NCBI GenBank assembly: GCA_903958265.1
Contig: CAJBSQ010000346.1
Span: forward strand, 1-5,354
Length of the DNA stretch: 5,354 nucleotides
Source: an uncultured Planctomycetaceae bacterium
GTDB lineage: Bacteria; Planctomycetota; Planctomycetia; Pirellulales; UBA1268
Direction of reading: 5' to 3'
Positions 1-5,354 of the stretch are shown here, one piece after another; positions within the stretch are counted from its first letter, which is position 1; every line of letters begins with the position of its first letter. Under the pieces are notes generated by a model. The model worked only from the letters and a program-made list of their open reading frames with translations. It made no database searches and was not told the DNA's origin. Position numbers and translations under genes: made by a program.

Positions 1-248
1 CCCGCCACGACGGCAGCCGCCGGCAGGCCCGCCACGACGCCGGCCTTGCGGGCCACCACAGCCAGTTCGCTGCGGGCGTCGGGGGCGATCAGGCTGATGC
101 TCGTCCAATCGGATTCGTGCCCCAGGTCCTCCAGCAACCAGTCGCGGGCCCGCTGAGCCACGTGGTCGGCGAGGCTCTGGCCCCAGGCAAGTTGCCAAAA
201 ACCAGGCCCCTGGTCGGCGTCGAGGACCGGCATGTCGCGAGGTTTCAT
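1..248 (-). CDS. nadC: Quinolinate phosphoribosyltransferase (nicotinate-nucleotide pyrophosphorylase), N-terminal part, cut by the window edge
   Basis: Reading the minus strand from the ATG at 248-246 gives 82 codons open to the left edge. NadC converts quinolinate and PRPP to nicotinate mononucleotide, CO2 and pyrophosphate in cytosolic de novo NAD synthesis. Seen: an N-terminal helix region ending in EDLG (residues 40-43), then DWTS (47-50), then a strand with ARKAGVVAGLPAA (66-78). This order matches the family's N-terminal signature (EDLG..DITS, then an R-x-x-G-V-x-x-G strand before the alpha/beta barrel). Trp replaces the usual Ile in DITS, a mild variant. The family is about 280-300 residues long, so roughly 70% lies outside the window, including the catalytic barrel and most PRPP-binding residues. 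A second in-frame ATG at 233-231 (Met6) is an alternative start; neither has a strong Shine-Dalgarno. The gene is divergent from the HhH gene and not in its operon. The family call rests on a short stretch but the motif order is specific. Confidence 0.8.
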   Translation of the reverse strand, partial: MKPRDMPVLDADQGPGFWQLAWGQSLADHVAQRARDWLLEDLGHESDWTSISLIAPDARSELAVVARKAGVVAGLPAAAVVA

Positions 249-326
249 GGTGCCTGCTGCGGTGAGAATCCAAGGGCGGGGATTTGCGTATCCTATCAGG
301 GAGCCGTTCACGCCCGGGGTTCGCTG
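249..326. promoter_or_regulatory. Divergent intergenic region between nadC and the HhH gene, with a weak candidate -10
   Basis: These 78 bases separate two divergent start codons, so promoters for both directions are expected here or inside the neighbouring 5' ends. The most AT-rich patch is 282-299. There TATCCT (289-294) or TATCAG (294-299) could serve as a plus-strand -10 element. No convincing -35 hexamer sits 16-18 bases upstream. No clear operator palindrome is visible. This is a positional inference with weak motif support. Confidence 0.25.
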
Positions 327-710
327 ATGCCCGCCGACGCCACCGAATCATCGCTGCTGCCCCGCCGTTCGCAGGCCGCCCTTGGCCTGGTCGTCGCGAT
401 CGCGCTGGCGGCGATGGCCGCCTGGTTCGTGGGGCAGGGGGGGCTCTCCGGCGGGTTCGTCCACCACGATGCTCCACCCCCAGCCGCTGGCCGGTTCACC
501 GTGAATGTCAACGCAGCGGGCGTCGCCGAACTCGCCCAGCTGCCGGGGCTCGGCCCAGCCACGGCGCAGCGGATCATCGACCACCGCCGCGACCACGGCC
601 CCTTCGCGAGCCTCGAGGATCTGCTCGACGTGCCCGACATCGGGCCCGCCACCCTGGAGGCCATGCGGCCCCACCTACGGCCCATCCGGCCCCGGGAGGC
701 GGCGCGATGA
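327..710 (+). CDS. Membrane-anchored ComEA-like helix-hairpin-helix DNA-binding protein
   Basis: A 127-residue protein. Residues 1-15 are polar with an Arg-Arg pair (13-14). Residues 17-36 form one hydrophobic segment, predicted as an N-in anchor or uncleaved signal. A Gly/Pro-rich linker (37-56) follows, then a ComEA-type double helix-hairpin-helix domain (57-118). The first hairpin is seen as NVNAAGVAELAQLPGLGPATA followed by RIIDHR, and the second as FASLEDLLDVPDIGPATLEAM. In known ComEA proteins this domain binds double-stranded DNA without sequence preference outside the inner membrane and helps pull in transforming DNA. The protein lacks the SLBB domain of the Gram-positive form and resembles short Gram-negative ComEA-like proteins. 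The ATG at 327 is chosen because it directly precedes the membrane segment; the frame is open back to 117, but that would overlap nadC and add low-complexity sequence. No good Shine-Dalgarno is visible (only GGGG at 316-319). Its stop overlaps the uvrB start. The domain call is secure; a role in competence rather than another envelope DNA function is inferred. Confidence 0.8.
   Translation: MPADATESSLLPRRSQAALGLVVAIALAAMAAWFVGQGGLSGGFVHHDAPPPAAGRFTVNVNAAGVAELAQLPGLGPATAQRIIDHRRDHGPFASLEDLLDVPDIGPATLEAMRPHLRPIRPREAAR
694..699 (+). promoter_or_regulatory. Shine-Dalgarno of uvrB within the upstream gene
   Basis: GGGAGG lies 7 bases before the ATG at 707-709. This fixes the uvrB start and rules out the much longer open frame that begins at 284. 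The start codon overlaps the preceding gene's TGA as ATGA (707-710), the usual arrangement for translational coupling by ribosome reinitiation. Confidence 0.8.
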
Positions 711-2788
711 AACGGCCCTCGACCGCGCTCCACTCCGGCGTCTTCGAACTCGTCGCCCCCTACGAGCCCGCGGGCGACCAGCCGGCCGCGATCGATGCGC
801 TCGTCGGCGGGATCGCCGACGGACGGGCCTCGCAGGTGCTGATGGGGGTGACCGGCTCCGGCAAGACCTTCACGATGGCCAACGTGATCGCCCGCGTGGG
901 CCGGCCCACGCTCGTGCTGTCGCACAACAAGACGCTCGCCGCCCAGCTGTATGCCGAGTTTCGCGACTTCTTCCCGCACAACGCCGTCCACTACTTCGTC
1001 AGCTACTACGACTACTACCAGCCCGAGGCCTACATCCCGCAGCGCGACATCTACATCGAGAAGGATGCCGCGATCAACAAGGAGATCGACCGGCTGCGGC
1101 TCGCGGCCACCAGCGCCCTCGTCAGCCGCCGCGACGTGGTGGTGGTGGCGAGCGTATCGTGCATCTACGGCCTCGGTTCTCCCGACGACTACCGGGCGAT
1201 GGTGGTGCGGCTCGCCTCCGGCACGAAGCTCTCCCGCGACCAGCTGCTCGAGAAGCTCGTCGCCGTGCACTACGAGCGGAGCGACCTGGCGCTGGAGCGG
1301 GGAAAGTTTCGCGTCCGCGGCGATTCCGTCGACATCTGGCCCCCGTACGACGAACTCGCCTGTCGTGTCGAGTTCTGGGGCGACACGCTGGAGTCGATCG
1401 CGATCACGCATCCCACCAGCGGCGAGGTGGCGGCCAAGAAAGACGAGATGTATTTCTATCCGGCCCGCCACTTCGTGATGCCCGAAGACCGCATCAAGGC
1501 GGCAGTCTCCACGATCAAGGACGAGCTCGAGGCCCGGCTGGAGGAGCTCAAGAGCCAGGGCAAGCTGCTTGAGGCCCAGCGGCTCAACGCCCGCACGCGA
1601 TTCGACATCGAGATGCTGATGGAGGCGGGCTTCTGCCCTGGGATCGAGAACTATTCCCGGCCGCTCTCGGGCCGGCCGGCCGGCAGCACACCCGGCACGC
1701 TCTTCAACTACTTTCCCGACGACTTCCTGTTCTTCGTCGATGAGTCGCACGTCACCGTGCCGCAGGTCCGCGGCATGTACGCCGGCGACAAGAGTCGCAA
1801 GACGACGCTCGTCGATCACGGCTTCCGGCTGCCCAGCGCCCTCGACAACCGGCCGCTGATGTTTGACGAGTGGGAGCAGCGGCTCCACCAGACGGTGTTC
1901 GTGTCGGCCACGCCCGCTCCGTGGGAACTCGCCCGCACCGGCGGCGAGGTGGTGGAGCAGGTGATCCGGCCTACCGGCCTGCTCGACCCCGTGATCGAGA
2001 TCGTGCCCGCGAAGCACCAGGTGGTGCACCTCTCGGGTGAGATCACCAAGGTGGTGGCCGCGGGCCAACGGGTGCTGGTGACAACGCTCACCAAGAAGCT
2101 GGCCGAGGATCTCTCCGCCTACTTTCAGGAGCGGAAGGTCCGCTGCCGCTGGCTCCACAGCGAGCTCGACGCCTTCGAGCGGGTGGAACTCCTCCGCGAC
2201 CTTCGCCTGGGCACGTTCGACGTGCTCGTCGGCGTGAACCTGCTCCGCGAGGGCCTCGACCTCCCGGAGGTCTCGCTGGTGGCGATCCTCGACGCCGACA
2301 AGGAGGGCTTCCTGCGGAGCGAAACCTCACTCATGCAGACGATCGGCCGCTCCGCCCGCAATGTCGACGCTCGCGTGATCCTCTACGCCGACACGGTCAC
2401 GGAATCGATGCAGCAGGCAGTGGACGAGACCCGTCGCCGCCGCGCGATCCAGGAGGAGTACAACCGCGAGCATGGGATCACCCCCGAGTCGGTTCGCAAG
2501 GAGATCAGGGCGGGCATCGAGGCGGAGTCGGCCTCCCGATCCGTGGCCTTCGAGGCGGTGGCCGCCGGCGACGAATCCCGGCAGCGGACCGCCGAACTCG
2601 TCGAGCAGCTCGAGGCCGACATGATGCAGGCGGCCGCCGAACTCGATTTCGAGCGGGCCGCACGGATTCGCGACGAGATCGCGGGGCTGCGCGACGGCCG
2701 GGCGAGTGGGCCCCGCGGTGGCGGGCCACGCGGCCGCAAGGGCCGGGGAGGGGGGGGCAGCCGCATCCCCAAACCCCGTTCGATCTGA
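707..2788 (+). CDS. uvrB: UvrABC excinuclease subunit B, DNA damage recognition and helicase-like ATPase
   Basis: A 693-residue UvrB, slightly longer than the E. coli protein (about 670). It receives damaged DNA from UvrA, verifies the lesion with its beta-hairpin and ATPase, and recruits UvrC for incision in nucleotide excision repair in the cytosol. Visible in order: Walker A GVTGSGKT (47-54, Lys53); the aromatic beta-hairpin FVSYYDYYQPEAYIPQRD (97-114), whose tyrosines clamp a DNA strand; VVVVASVSCIYGLG (144-157); the GIENYSR motif (312-318); Walker B DESH (345-348); VSATP (399-403); LLREGLDLPEVSLVAILDAD (512-531); and motif VI QTIGRSARN (544-552) with the arginine finger. A C-terminal UVR domain for UvrB-UvrC contact occupies about 627-662. 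The last 30 residues are a basic Gly/Arg tail not found in E. coli UvrB. No key residue appears missing and the frame is intact. It is coupled to the upstream HhH gene. uvrA and uvrC are not in the window. Confidence 0.98.
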   Translation: MKRPSTALHSGVFELVAPYEPAGDQPAAIDALVGGIADGRASQVLMGVTGSGKTFTMANVIARVGRPTLVLSHNKTLAAQLYAEFRDFFPHNAVHYFVSYYDYYQPEAYIPQRDIYIEKDAAINKEIDRLRLAATSALVSRRDVVVVASVSCIYGLGSPDDYRAMVVRLASGTKLSRDQLLEKLVAVHYERSDLALERGKFRVRGDSVDIWPPYDELACRVEFWGDTLESIAITHPTSGEVAAKKDEMYFYPARHFVMPEDRIKAAVSTIKDELEARLEELKSQGKLLEAQRLNARTRFDIEMLMEAGFCPGIENYSRPLSGRPAGSTPGTLFNYFPDDFLFFVDESHVTVPQVRGMYAGDKSRKTTLVDHGFRLPSALDNRPLMFDEWEQRLHQTVFVSATPAPWELARTGGEVVEQVIRPTGLLDPVIEIVPAKHQVVHLSGEITKVVAAGQRVLVTTLTKKLAEDLSAYFQERKVRCRWLHSELDAFERVELLRDLRLGTFDVLVGVNLLREGLDLPEVSLVAILDADKEGFLRSETSLMQTIGRSARNVDARVILYADTVTESMQQAVDETRRRRAIQEEYNREHGITPESVRKEIRAGIEAESASRSVAFEAVAAGDESRQRTAELVEQLEADMMQAAAELDFERAARIRDEIAGLRDGRASGPRGGGPRGRKGRGGGGSRIPKPRSI
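2740..2757 (+). other. G-quadruplex-type G-run cluster in the uvrB 3' end
   Basis: The coding strand carries G3, CC, G4, A and G8 in 18 bases, which fits the pattern of four G3 tracts with loops of 1-7 bases. It encodes part of the Gly/Arg tail of UvrB (about residues 679-684). The G8 run (2750-2757) is also a site of possible slippage or sequencing error; a one-base change would alter only the last dozen residues. Quadruplex formation is a prediction from pattern alone. Confidence 0.4.
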
Positions 2789-2816
2789 CCGTTCGACCTG
2801 AGCATTCGATGTGAAC
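2778..2816 (+). repeat. Three 13-base imperfect tandem repeats spanning the uvrB stop codon
   Basis: Units are GTTCGATCTGACC (2778-2790), GTTCGACCTGAGC (2791-2803) and ATTCGATGTGAAC (2804-2816). Units 1 and 2 agree at 11 of 13 bases, units 1 and 3 at 10 of 13, units 2 and 3 at 9 of 13. The first unit contains the uvrB TGA (2786-2788). The array fills most of the 51-base gap before the kinase. It may be a worn local duplication or a set of direct-repeat protein sites; the sequence cannot decide which. Confidence 0.6.
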
Positions 2817-2839
2817 TGATCACCCCCTCGAAACCTGTC

Positions 2840-3922
2840 ATGCCTCCCACCGCACCACGCCCGCCAGCTCCCGGAACGACGCCCGAGCGAGCGGCGGACG
2901 ACGTCTCCGAGGCGGTGCTGGCCGATCCTGCAGCGCTCCTCGACGCCATCTGCCGCGTGTCGGGCGACTTCATCGTGGTGGCCGACCGGCACCTCCGACT
3001 CCGGTTCGTCAATCGGGTCGGTGGCGGCTACGGGGTCGAGCACGTGCTCGGACGGAGCATCCTCGACTTCACGCTCGGCGAGTCGACGGAGCGGCTACGA
3101 ACAGCCATCGACGAGATTTTTCGTTCCGGCGGCGAGCAGGCGTTGGAGACGAATGTCCGTGGCCTCGACGGCGTGTTGCGGCAGTTCTCGGTCCGCCTCG
3201 GCGCGGTCAGCCTCGCAGACCGCACCGCCGCGGTGGTCGTCTGCTGCGAGGATATCTCCGCCCTGAAGAAATCCGAGCAGGAACTAGGCCGCGAACGGAC
3301 GGTGCTCCGGCGGCTCCTGGAGATCCAGGAGCAGGAACGCCAGCTGGTCTCCTACGAGATCCACGACGGCCTCGCCCAGTACCTGGCAGGGGGCCTGATG
3401 CATCTCGAAGCCTGCCGCCACGCGCTGGGCGCGGGCAAGGCGCCCCGGGAACTCGACGAGGGCATCCGGCTGCTGCAGGCAGCGGCCGAAGAGTCGCGTC
3501 GGCTGATCGGCGGCCTGCGGCCACCCGCGCTCGACGAACTCGGCATCGTGGAGGCGGTCGAATCGCTGATCGCCGACGCCCGCGTGGAGATCCCCACCGT
3601 GTCGTTCGTGCACGCGCTGCCGGGCGGACGGCTGCCCGCGGCCGTGGAGACGACCATCTTCCGAATCGTGCAGGAGTCTCTGACCAACGCCCGGAAGCAT
3701 GCGCTTGCGACCACCGCCTGCGTCACCATCGAGCGGCTCGACTCAGGCGTGCGGGTGGAGATCCGCGACGACGGCCAGGGCTTCGACCCGGCCACCGTGC
3801 CAGAGCACCGATTCGGGCTCGAGGGAATCCGGCAGCGGTGCAGGCTGTTGGGCGCCGAACCGCACGTGCATTCCTCTCCGGGGAAGGGCACGGTGGTCGA
3901 GGTGGTGCTGCCGCTGTCGTAA
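2840..3922 (+). CDS. Soluble PAS-domain sensor histidine kinase, HisKA_3 (NarX/DegS/LiaS-like) class
   Basis: A 360-residue protein with no membrane segment or signal peptide, so it senses something in the cytosol. After a Pro-rich start (1-16), a PAS domain spans about 32-142 (from AALLDAICRVSGDFIVVADR to AVVVCCEDIS). A short coiled-coil-like linker (143-160) follows. A HisKA_3 dimerisation and phosphoacceptor domain covers about 161-230, with the H-box EIHDGLAQYL; His175 (codon 3362-3364) is the predicted phosphorylation site. The HATPase_c domain (about 260-358) shows the N-box FRIVQESLTNARKHA (274-288, Asn283), the G1 box IRDDGQGFD (308-316), the G2 box RFGLEGIRQR (324-333) and a final PGKGTVVEVVLPL (347-359). 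All catalytic boxes look intact. Such kinases normally phosphorylate a NarL/LuxR-type regulator, but none is in the window. The signal is unknown, since PAS residues alone do not reveal a cofactor. No good Shine-Dalgarno precedes the ATG, although this start fits the domain layout. It lies 51 bases after uvrB on the same strand and may share its transcript. Confidence 0.92.
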   Translation: MPPTAPRPPAPGTTPERAADDVSEAVLADPAALLDAICRVSGDFIVVADRHLRLRFVNRVGGGYGVEHVLGRSILDFTLGESTERLRTAIDEIFRSGGEQALETNVRGLDGVLRQFSVRLGAVSLADRTAAVVVCCEDISALKKSEQELGRERTVLRRLLEIQEQERQLVSYEIHDGLAQYLAGGLMHLEACRHALGAGKAPRELDEGIRLLQAAAEESRRLIGGLRPPALDELGIVEAVESLIADARVEIPTVSFVHALPGGRLPAAVETTIFRIVQESLTNARKHALATTACVTIERLDSGVRVEIRDDGQGFDPATVPEHRFGLEGIRQRCRLLGAEPHVHSSPGKGTVVEVVLPLS

Positions 3923-3948
3923 CCCGCTTCCAACGGAAGGCTTACGGG
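3923..3948 (+). terminator. Small hairpin directly after the kinase stop codon, possible weak terminator
   Basis: CCCG (3923-3926) and CTTCC (3927-3931) can pair with CGGG (3945-3948) and GGAAG (3935-3939). This makes a 9-pair stem with an AAC loop and a 5-base bulge on the 3' side. No T-run follows, so intrinsic termination is doubtful. A competing GGGC/GCCC hairpin (3946-3958) overlaps it. Its position right behind the TAA is the main reason to note it. Confidence 0.3.
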
Positions 3949-4030
3949 CTTCACGCCCAAAGCTTCTCGAGCGTTCGTCGACCCCCTTCGCCTACCCGCC
4001 CACGCTTCCGCAGCCGCCGCTCCTGATGCA

Positions 4031-4076
4031 CTGACTGACTGGCCGACTGGCCGGCTGGCCGGCTGGCCAGTCAGTC
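4031..4076. terminator. Long hairpin built from 8-base tandem repeats between convergent genes, likely bidirectional 3' end element
   Basis: A perfect 12-base inverted repeat (4033-4044 and 4065-4076) encloses 20 bases that fold further. After a G-U pair and one A/C mismatch, six more pairs (4047-4052 with 4057-4062) close a four-base loop. The same stretch reads as 8-base tandem units: CTGACTGA, CTGGCCGA, CTGGCCGG, CTGGCCGG, CTGGCCAG. The right arm contains the CoA-transferase stop codon (4073-4071). No T-run follows on either strand, so it is not a standard Rho-independent terminator. It could still block RNA decay or stop converging transcription. The structure is seen directly; the function is inferred. 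Confidence 0.55.
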
Positions 4077-5354
4077 GTTGCGGTGGGCGAGCACCTCGTC
4101 GATCAACGACTTCGAGCAGAGGCTCATGATTCCGCCGCCGTCGGAGCGGTCTTCGATACCAAAGCACTGCACGAGGCCGTAGATCGCCCCATCGCGGGCC
4201 AGCTGCGAGGCATGATGCGGCACCTGCGGCGGCGTCGAGGGCACGTCATCCCAGCCCGTCGTGTCGGGCATCGAGTTCATCAGTGTGGGGTGGCGGTGCG
4301 TGTGAGACGGCGTGTGGCTGAACTCCACCGCCGGCGCGATCCGCGTAAAGACACCCGCCGGCGACGGCTGGTCGATCGCGAACTCGACGAGATCCTGCAT
4401 CCGCACCGGCTCGTAGGGCTCGGCGTCGAGCGGCTCGACGAAGCTCGGGGCCAGCGACGAGCAGCGGGAGAGCGACGAGGCCACGTGGTAATAGCCCCCC
4501 TTCTGCTCCCGCTCGGCGAGGGCCGCCACCACGCCGATCGCCACCAGATACCCGGTCATGTAGTCGTTGATGAGCGCGGGCACGACGGTCGGCGCCGCCA
4601 TGCCGACCGAATGCACGTGCATCGTGCCGCTCACGGCCTGGGCGATCTGCTCGAAGCCCGGCCGCTCGCCCCAGGCGGTGCCGATCGGGAAGCAGGAGAG
4701 CGAGGCCCGTACGAGGTTGGGATTGATGGCCCTGAGCCCCGCGTCGTCGAGCCCCATCCCGTTGAGCACTCCCGGCCGCTGGCCGTCGATCAAGACGTCG
4801 GCCGTGGCGAGCAGTTCGTGAAACCGCGCCTTGCCGCGACGGCTGCCGATGTCGAGGAGGATGTTCTTCTTGCCCCAGCTGCCGTCCATCCAGATCGGGA
4901 GCACCCAGTCGCCAATCGGCGGCTGTACCTTGATGACGTCGGCGCCCTGCTCGGCGAGAAACCGGCCGCAGTTCGGTCCGGCCACCACGTGCGTGAGCTC
5001 CACCACCCGCACGCCCTCGAGCGGCCGGTGCTGCGCCGTTCCGAGAAGCCGCTTCTTCTCGGTGCCCGACCCGTCAAAGTCGATGATCGGCCGCTTGAGC
5101 ACCTCGGCCCCGACCGGGTGTGCGGCCCACTCCTCGGGCGTCCGCACGATGCCGAGCGGCAGCTTTGTGGCGATCGCCTCGTCCTCGAGTTCCTGGGCTG
5201 TCTTCTTCTCGACGGCGGCCTTGATTCCCTGGGCCGTATTGACGCAGTCGAGCGCGACGAGCAGCCGGTCGCGGAGGTGCGGGTGGAGGCCGATCATCGT
5301 GACGAACCGGCCGTCCTTCGCACGATACGTGCCGTTGTCGGGGTTCACGCCCCA
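4071..5354 (-). CDS. CaiB/BaiF family III CoA-transferase, long two-part type, 5' end outside the window
   Basis: The minus strand is open from the right edge to the TGA at 4073-4071, giving 427 residues. Numbering starts at the GTG at 5348-5346, which is internal and not a real start. Family III enzymes move CoA between acyl groups through an enzyme-bound aspartyl-CoA intermediate. Residues 5-90 look like the end of a first CaiB-like segment (GTYRAKDGRFV, HLRDRLL, VRTPEEWAAHPVG). At 108 a typical CaiB N-terminus follows: RPLEGVRVVELTHVVAGPNC, then FLAEQGADVIKV (130-141). Next come DVLIDGQRPGVLNGMGL (184-200), GFEQIAQAVSG (231-241) and INDYMTG (260-266), whose Asp262 aligns with catalytic Asp169 of formyl-CoA transferase. 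GGYYHVASSL (284-293) fits the GGSxHVxVSL motif of this subfamily. The Gln17 position of formyl-CoA transferase is Val here. The usual ending is near residue 368; about 57 further residues are unexplained. Substrate unknown. It converges on the kinase gene. Confidence 0.88.
   Translation of the reverse strand, partial: WGVNPDNGTYRAKDGRFVTMIGLHPHLRDRLLVALDCVNTAQGIKAAVEKKTAQELEDEAIATKLPLGIVRTPEEWAAHPVGAEVLKRPIIDFDGSGTEKKRLLGTAQHRPLEGVRVVELTHVVAGPNCGRFLAEQGADVIKVQPPIGDWVLPIWMDGSWGKKNILLDIGSRRGKARFHELLATADVLIDGQRPGVLNGMGLDDAGLRAINPNLVRASLSCFPIGTAWGERPGFEQIAQAVSGTMHVHSVGMAAPTVVPALINDYMTGYLVAIGVVAALAEREQKGGYYHVASSLSRCSSLAPSFVEPLDAEPYEPVRMQDLVEFAIDQPSPAGVFTRIAPAVEFSHTPSHTHRHPTLMNSMPDTTGWDDVPSTPPQVPHHASQLARDGAIYGLVQCFGIEDRSDGGGIMSLCSKSLIDEVLAHRND

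Noticed and set aside
117..326. Extension of the HhH protein to an ATG at 117
   Set aside because: It would overlap nadC on the other strand by more than 100 bases and adds no recognisable domain; the ATG at 327 sits properly before the membrane segment.
284..706. Extension of UvrB upstream to a start at 284 (834 residues)
   Set aside because: The added part is Arg/Pro-rich out-of-frame reading of the HhH gene, and a good Shine-Dalgarno plus the ATGA overlap place the start at 707.
308..2158. A 616-codon open frame on the minus strand opposite the HhH gene and uvrB
   Set aside because: It lies antisense to a secure uvrB and its composition (His, Asp, Arg, Gly, Val and Leu-rich without motifs) is what antisense reading of GC-rich codons produces.
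2327..3043. A 238-codon minus-strand frame across the uvrB-kinase junction
   Set aside because: It is antisense to two well-supported genes and shows no family motif.
3960..3982. Clustered restriction-site palindromes AAGCTT, CTCGAG and GTCGAC, looking like a cloning linker
   Set aside because: Only three sites, not evenly joined, in otherwise native-looking intergenic DNA with no vector sequence around them; chance is sufficient.
3352..4167. A 271-codon minus-strand frame overlapping the kinase 3' half, the intergenic region and the CoA-transferase end
   Set aside because: Mostly antisense to the kinase catalytic domain, Ser/Arg/Pro-rich, and not a continuation of the CoA-transferase tail homology.
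5346..5348. GTG as the start codon of the CoA-transferase
   Set aside because: The frame stays open to the window edge (Trp-Gly before it) and the residues that follow are internal to the family, so the true start is outside the window.
1..5354. CRISPR array, tRNA/rRNA, insertion sequence or attachment site
   Set aside because: No regularly spaced long direct repeats, no cloverleaf or rRNA-like stretch, no transposase or terminal inverted repeat pair was seen on either strand.

Overview
The window is high-GC bacterial chromosome with ordinary gene density. It has no RNA genes, no CRISPR and no recognisable mobile element. Five protein genes can be supported. The GC-rich codon use, the cytosolic PAS-histidine kinase with an ERQLVSYEIHDG-type H-box and the gene content suggest a planctomycete-like (PVC group) bacterium. 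That assignment is inference from sequence style and should be treated as tentative.

Layout. (1) Positions 1-248, minus strand: the N-terminal part of quinolinate phosphoribosyltransferase (nadC, NAD biosynthesis), running off the left edge. (2) 249-326: a short divergent intergenic stretch that must hold the start signals for both directions. (3) 327-710, plus strand: a small membrane-anchored ComEA-like helix-hairpin-helix DNA-binding protein. (4) 707-2788, plus strand: uvrB, the damage-recognition helicase-like subunit of nucleotide excision repair. Its start codon overlaps the previous stop codon (ATGA) and follows a clear Shine-Dalgarno. (5) 2840-3922, plus strand: a soluble PAS plus HisKA_3/HATPase histidine kinase without a response regulator in view. 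(6) 3923-4070: a 148-base convergent intergenic region ending in a strong hairpin built on 8-base tandem repeats. (7) 4071-5354, minus strand: most of a CaiB/BaiF (family III) CoA-transferase of the long, two-part type. Its 5' end lies beyond the right edge, and it carries an unusual C-terminal tail.

How the genes relate. The HhH protein and UvrB are translationally coupled and probably form one transcript with the kinase. Both coupled proteins handle DNA, so a DNA uptake or repair link is plausible but not shown. The nadC gene, the kinase and the CoA-transferase have no evident functional link to them. I see no convincing new multi-gene system. The points most worth a second look are the CoA-transferase tail, which vaguely resembles a piece of a beta-lactamase-like serine hydrolase, the repeat-built hairpin at its stop codon, and the 13-base tandem repeats over the uvrB stop codon.
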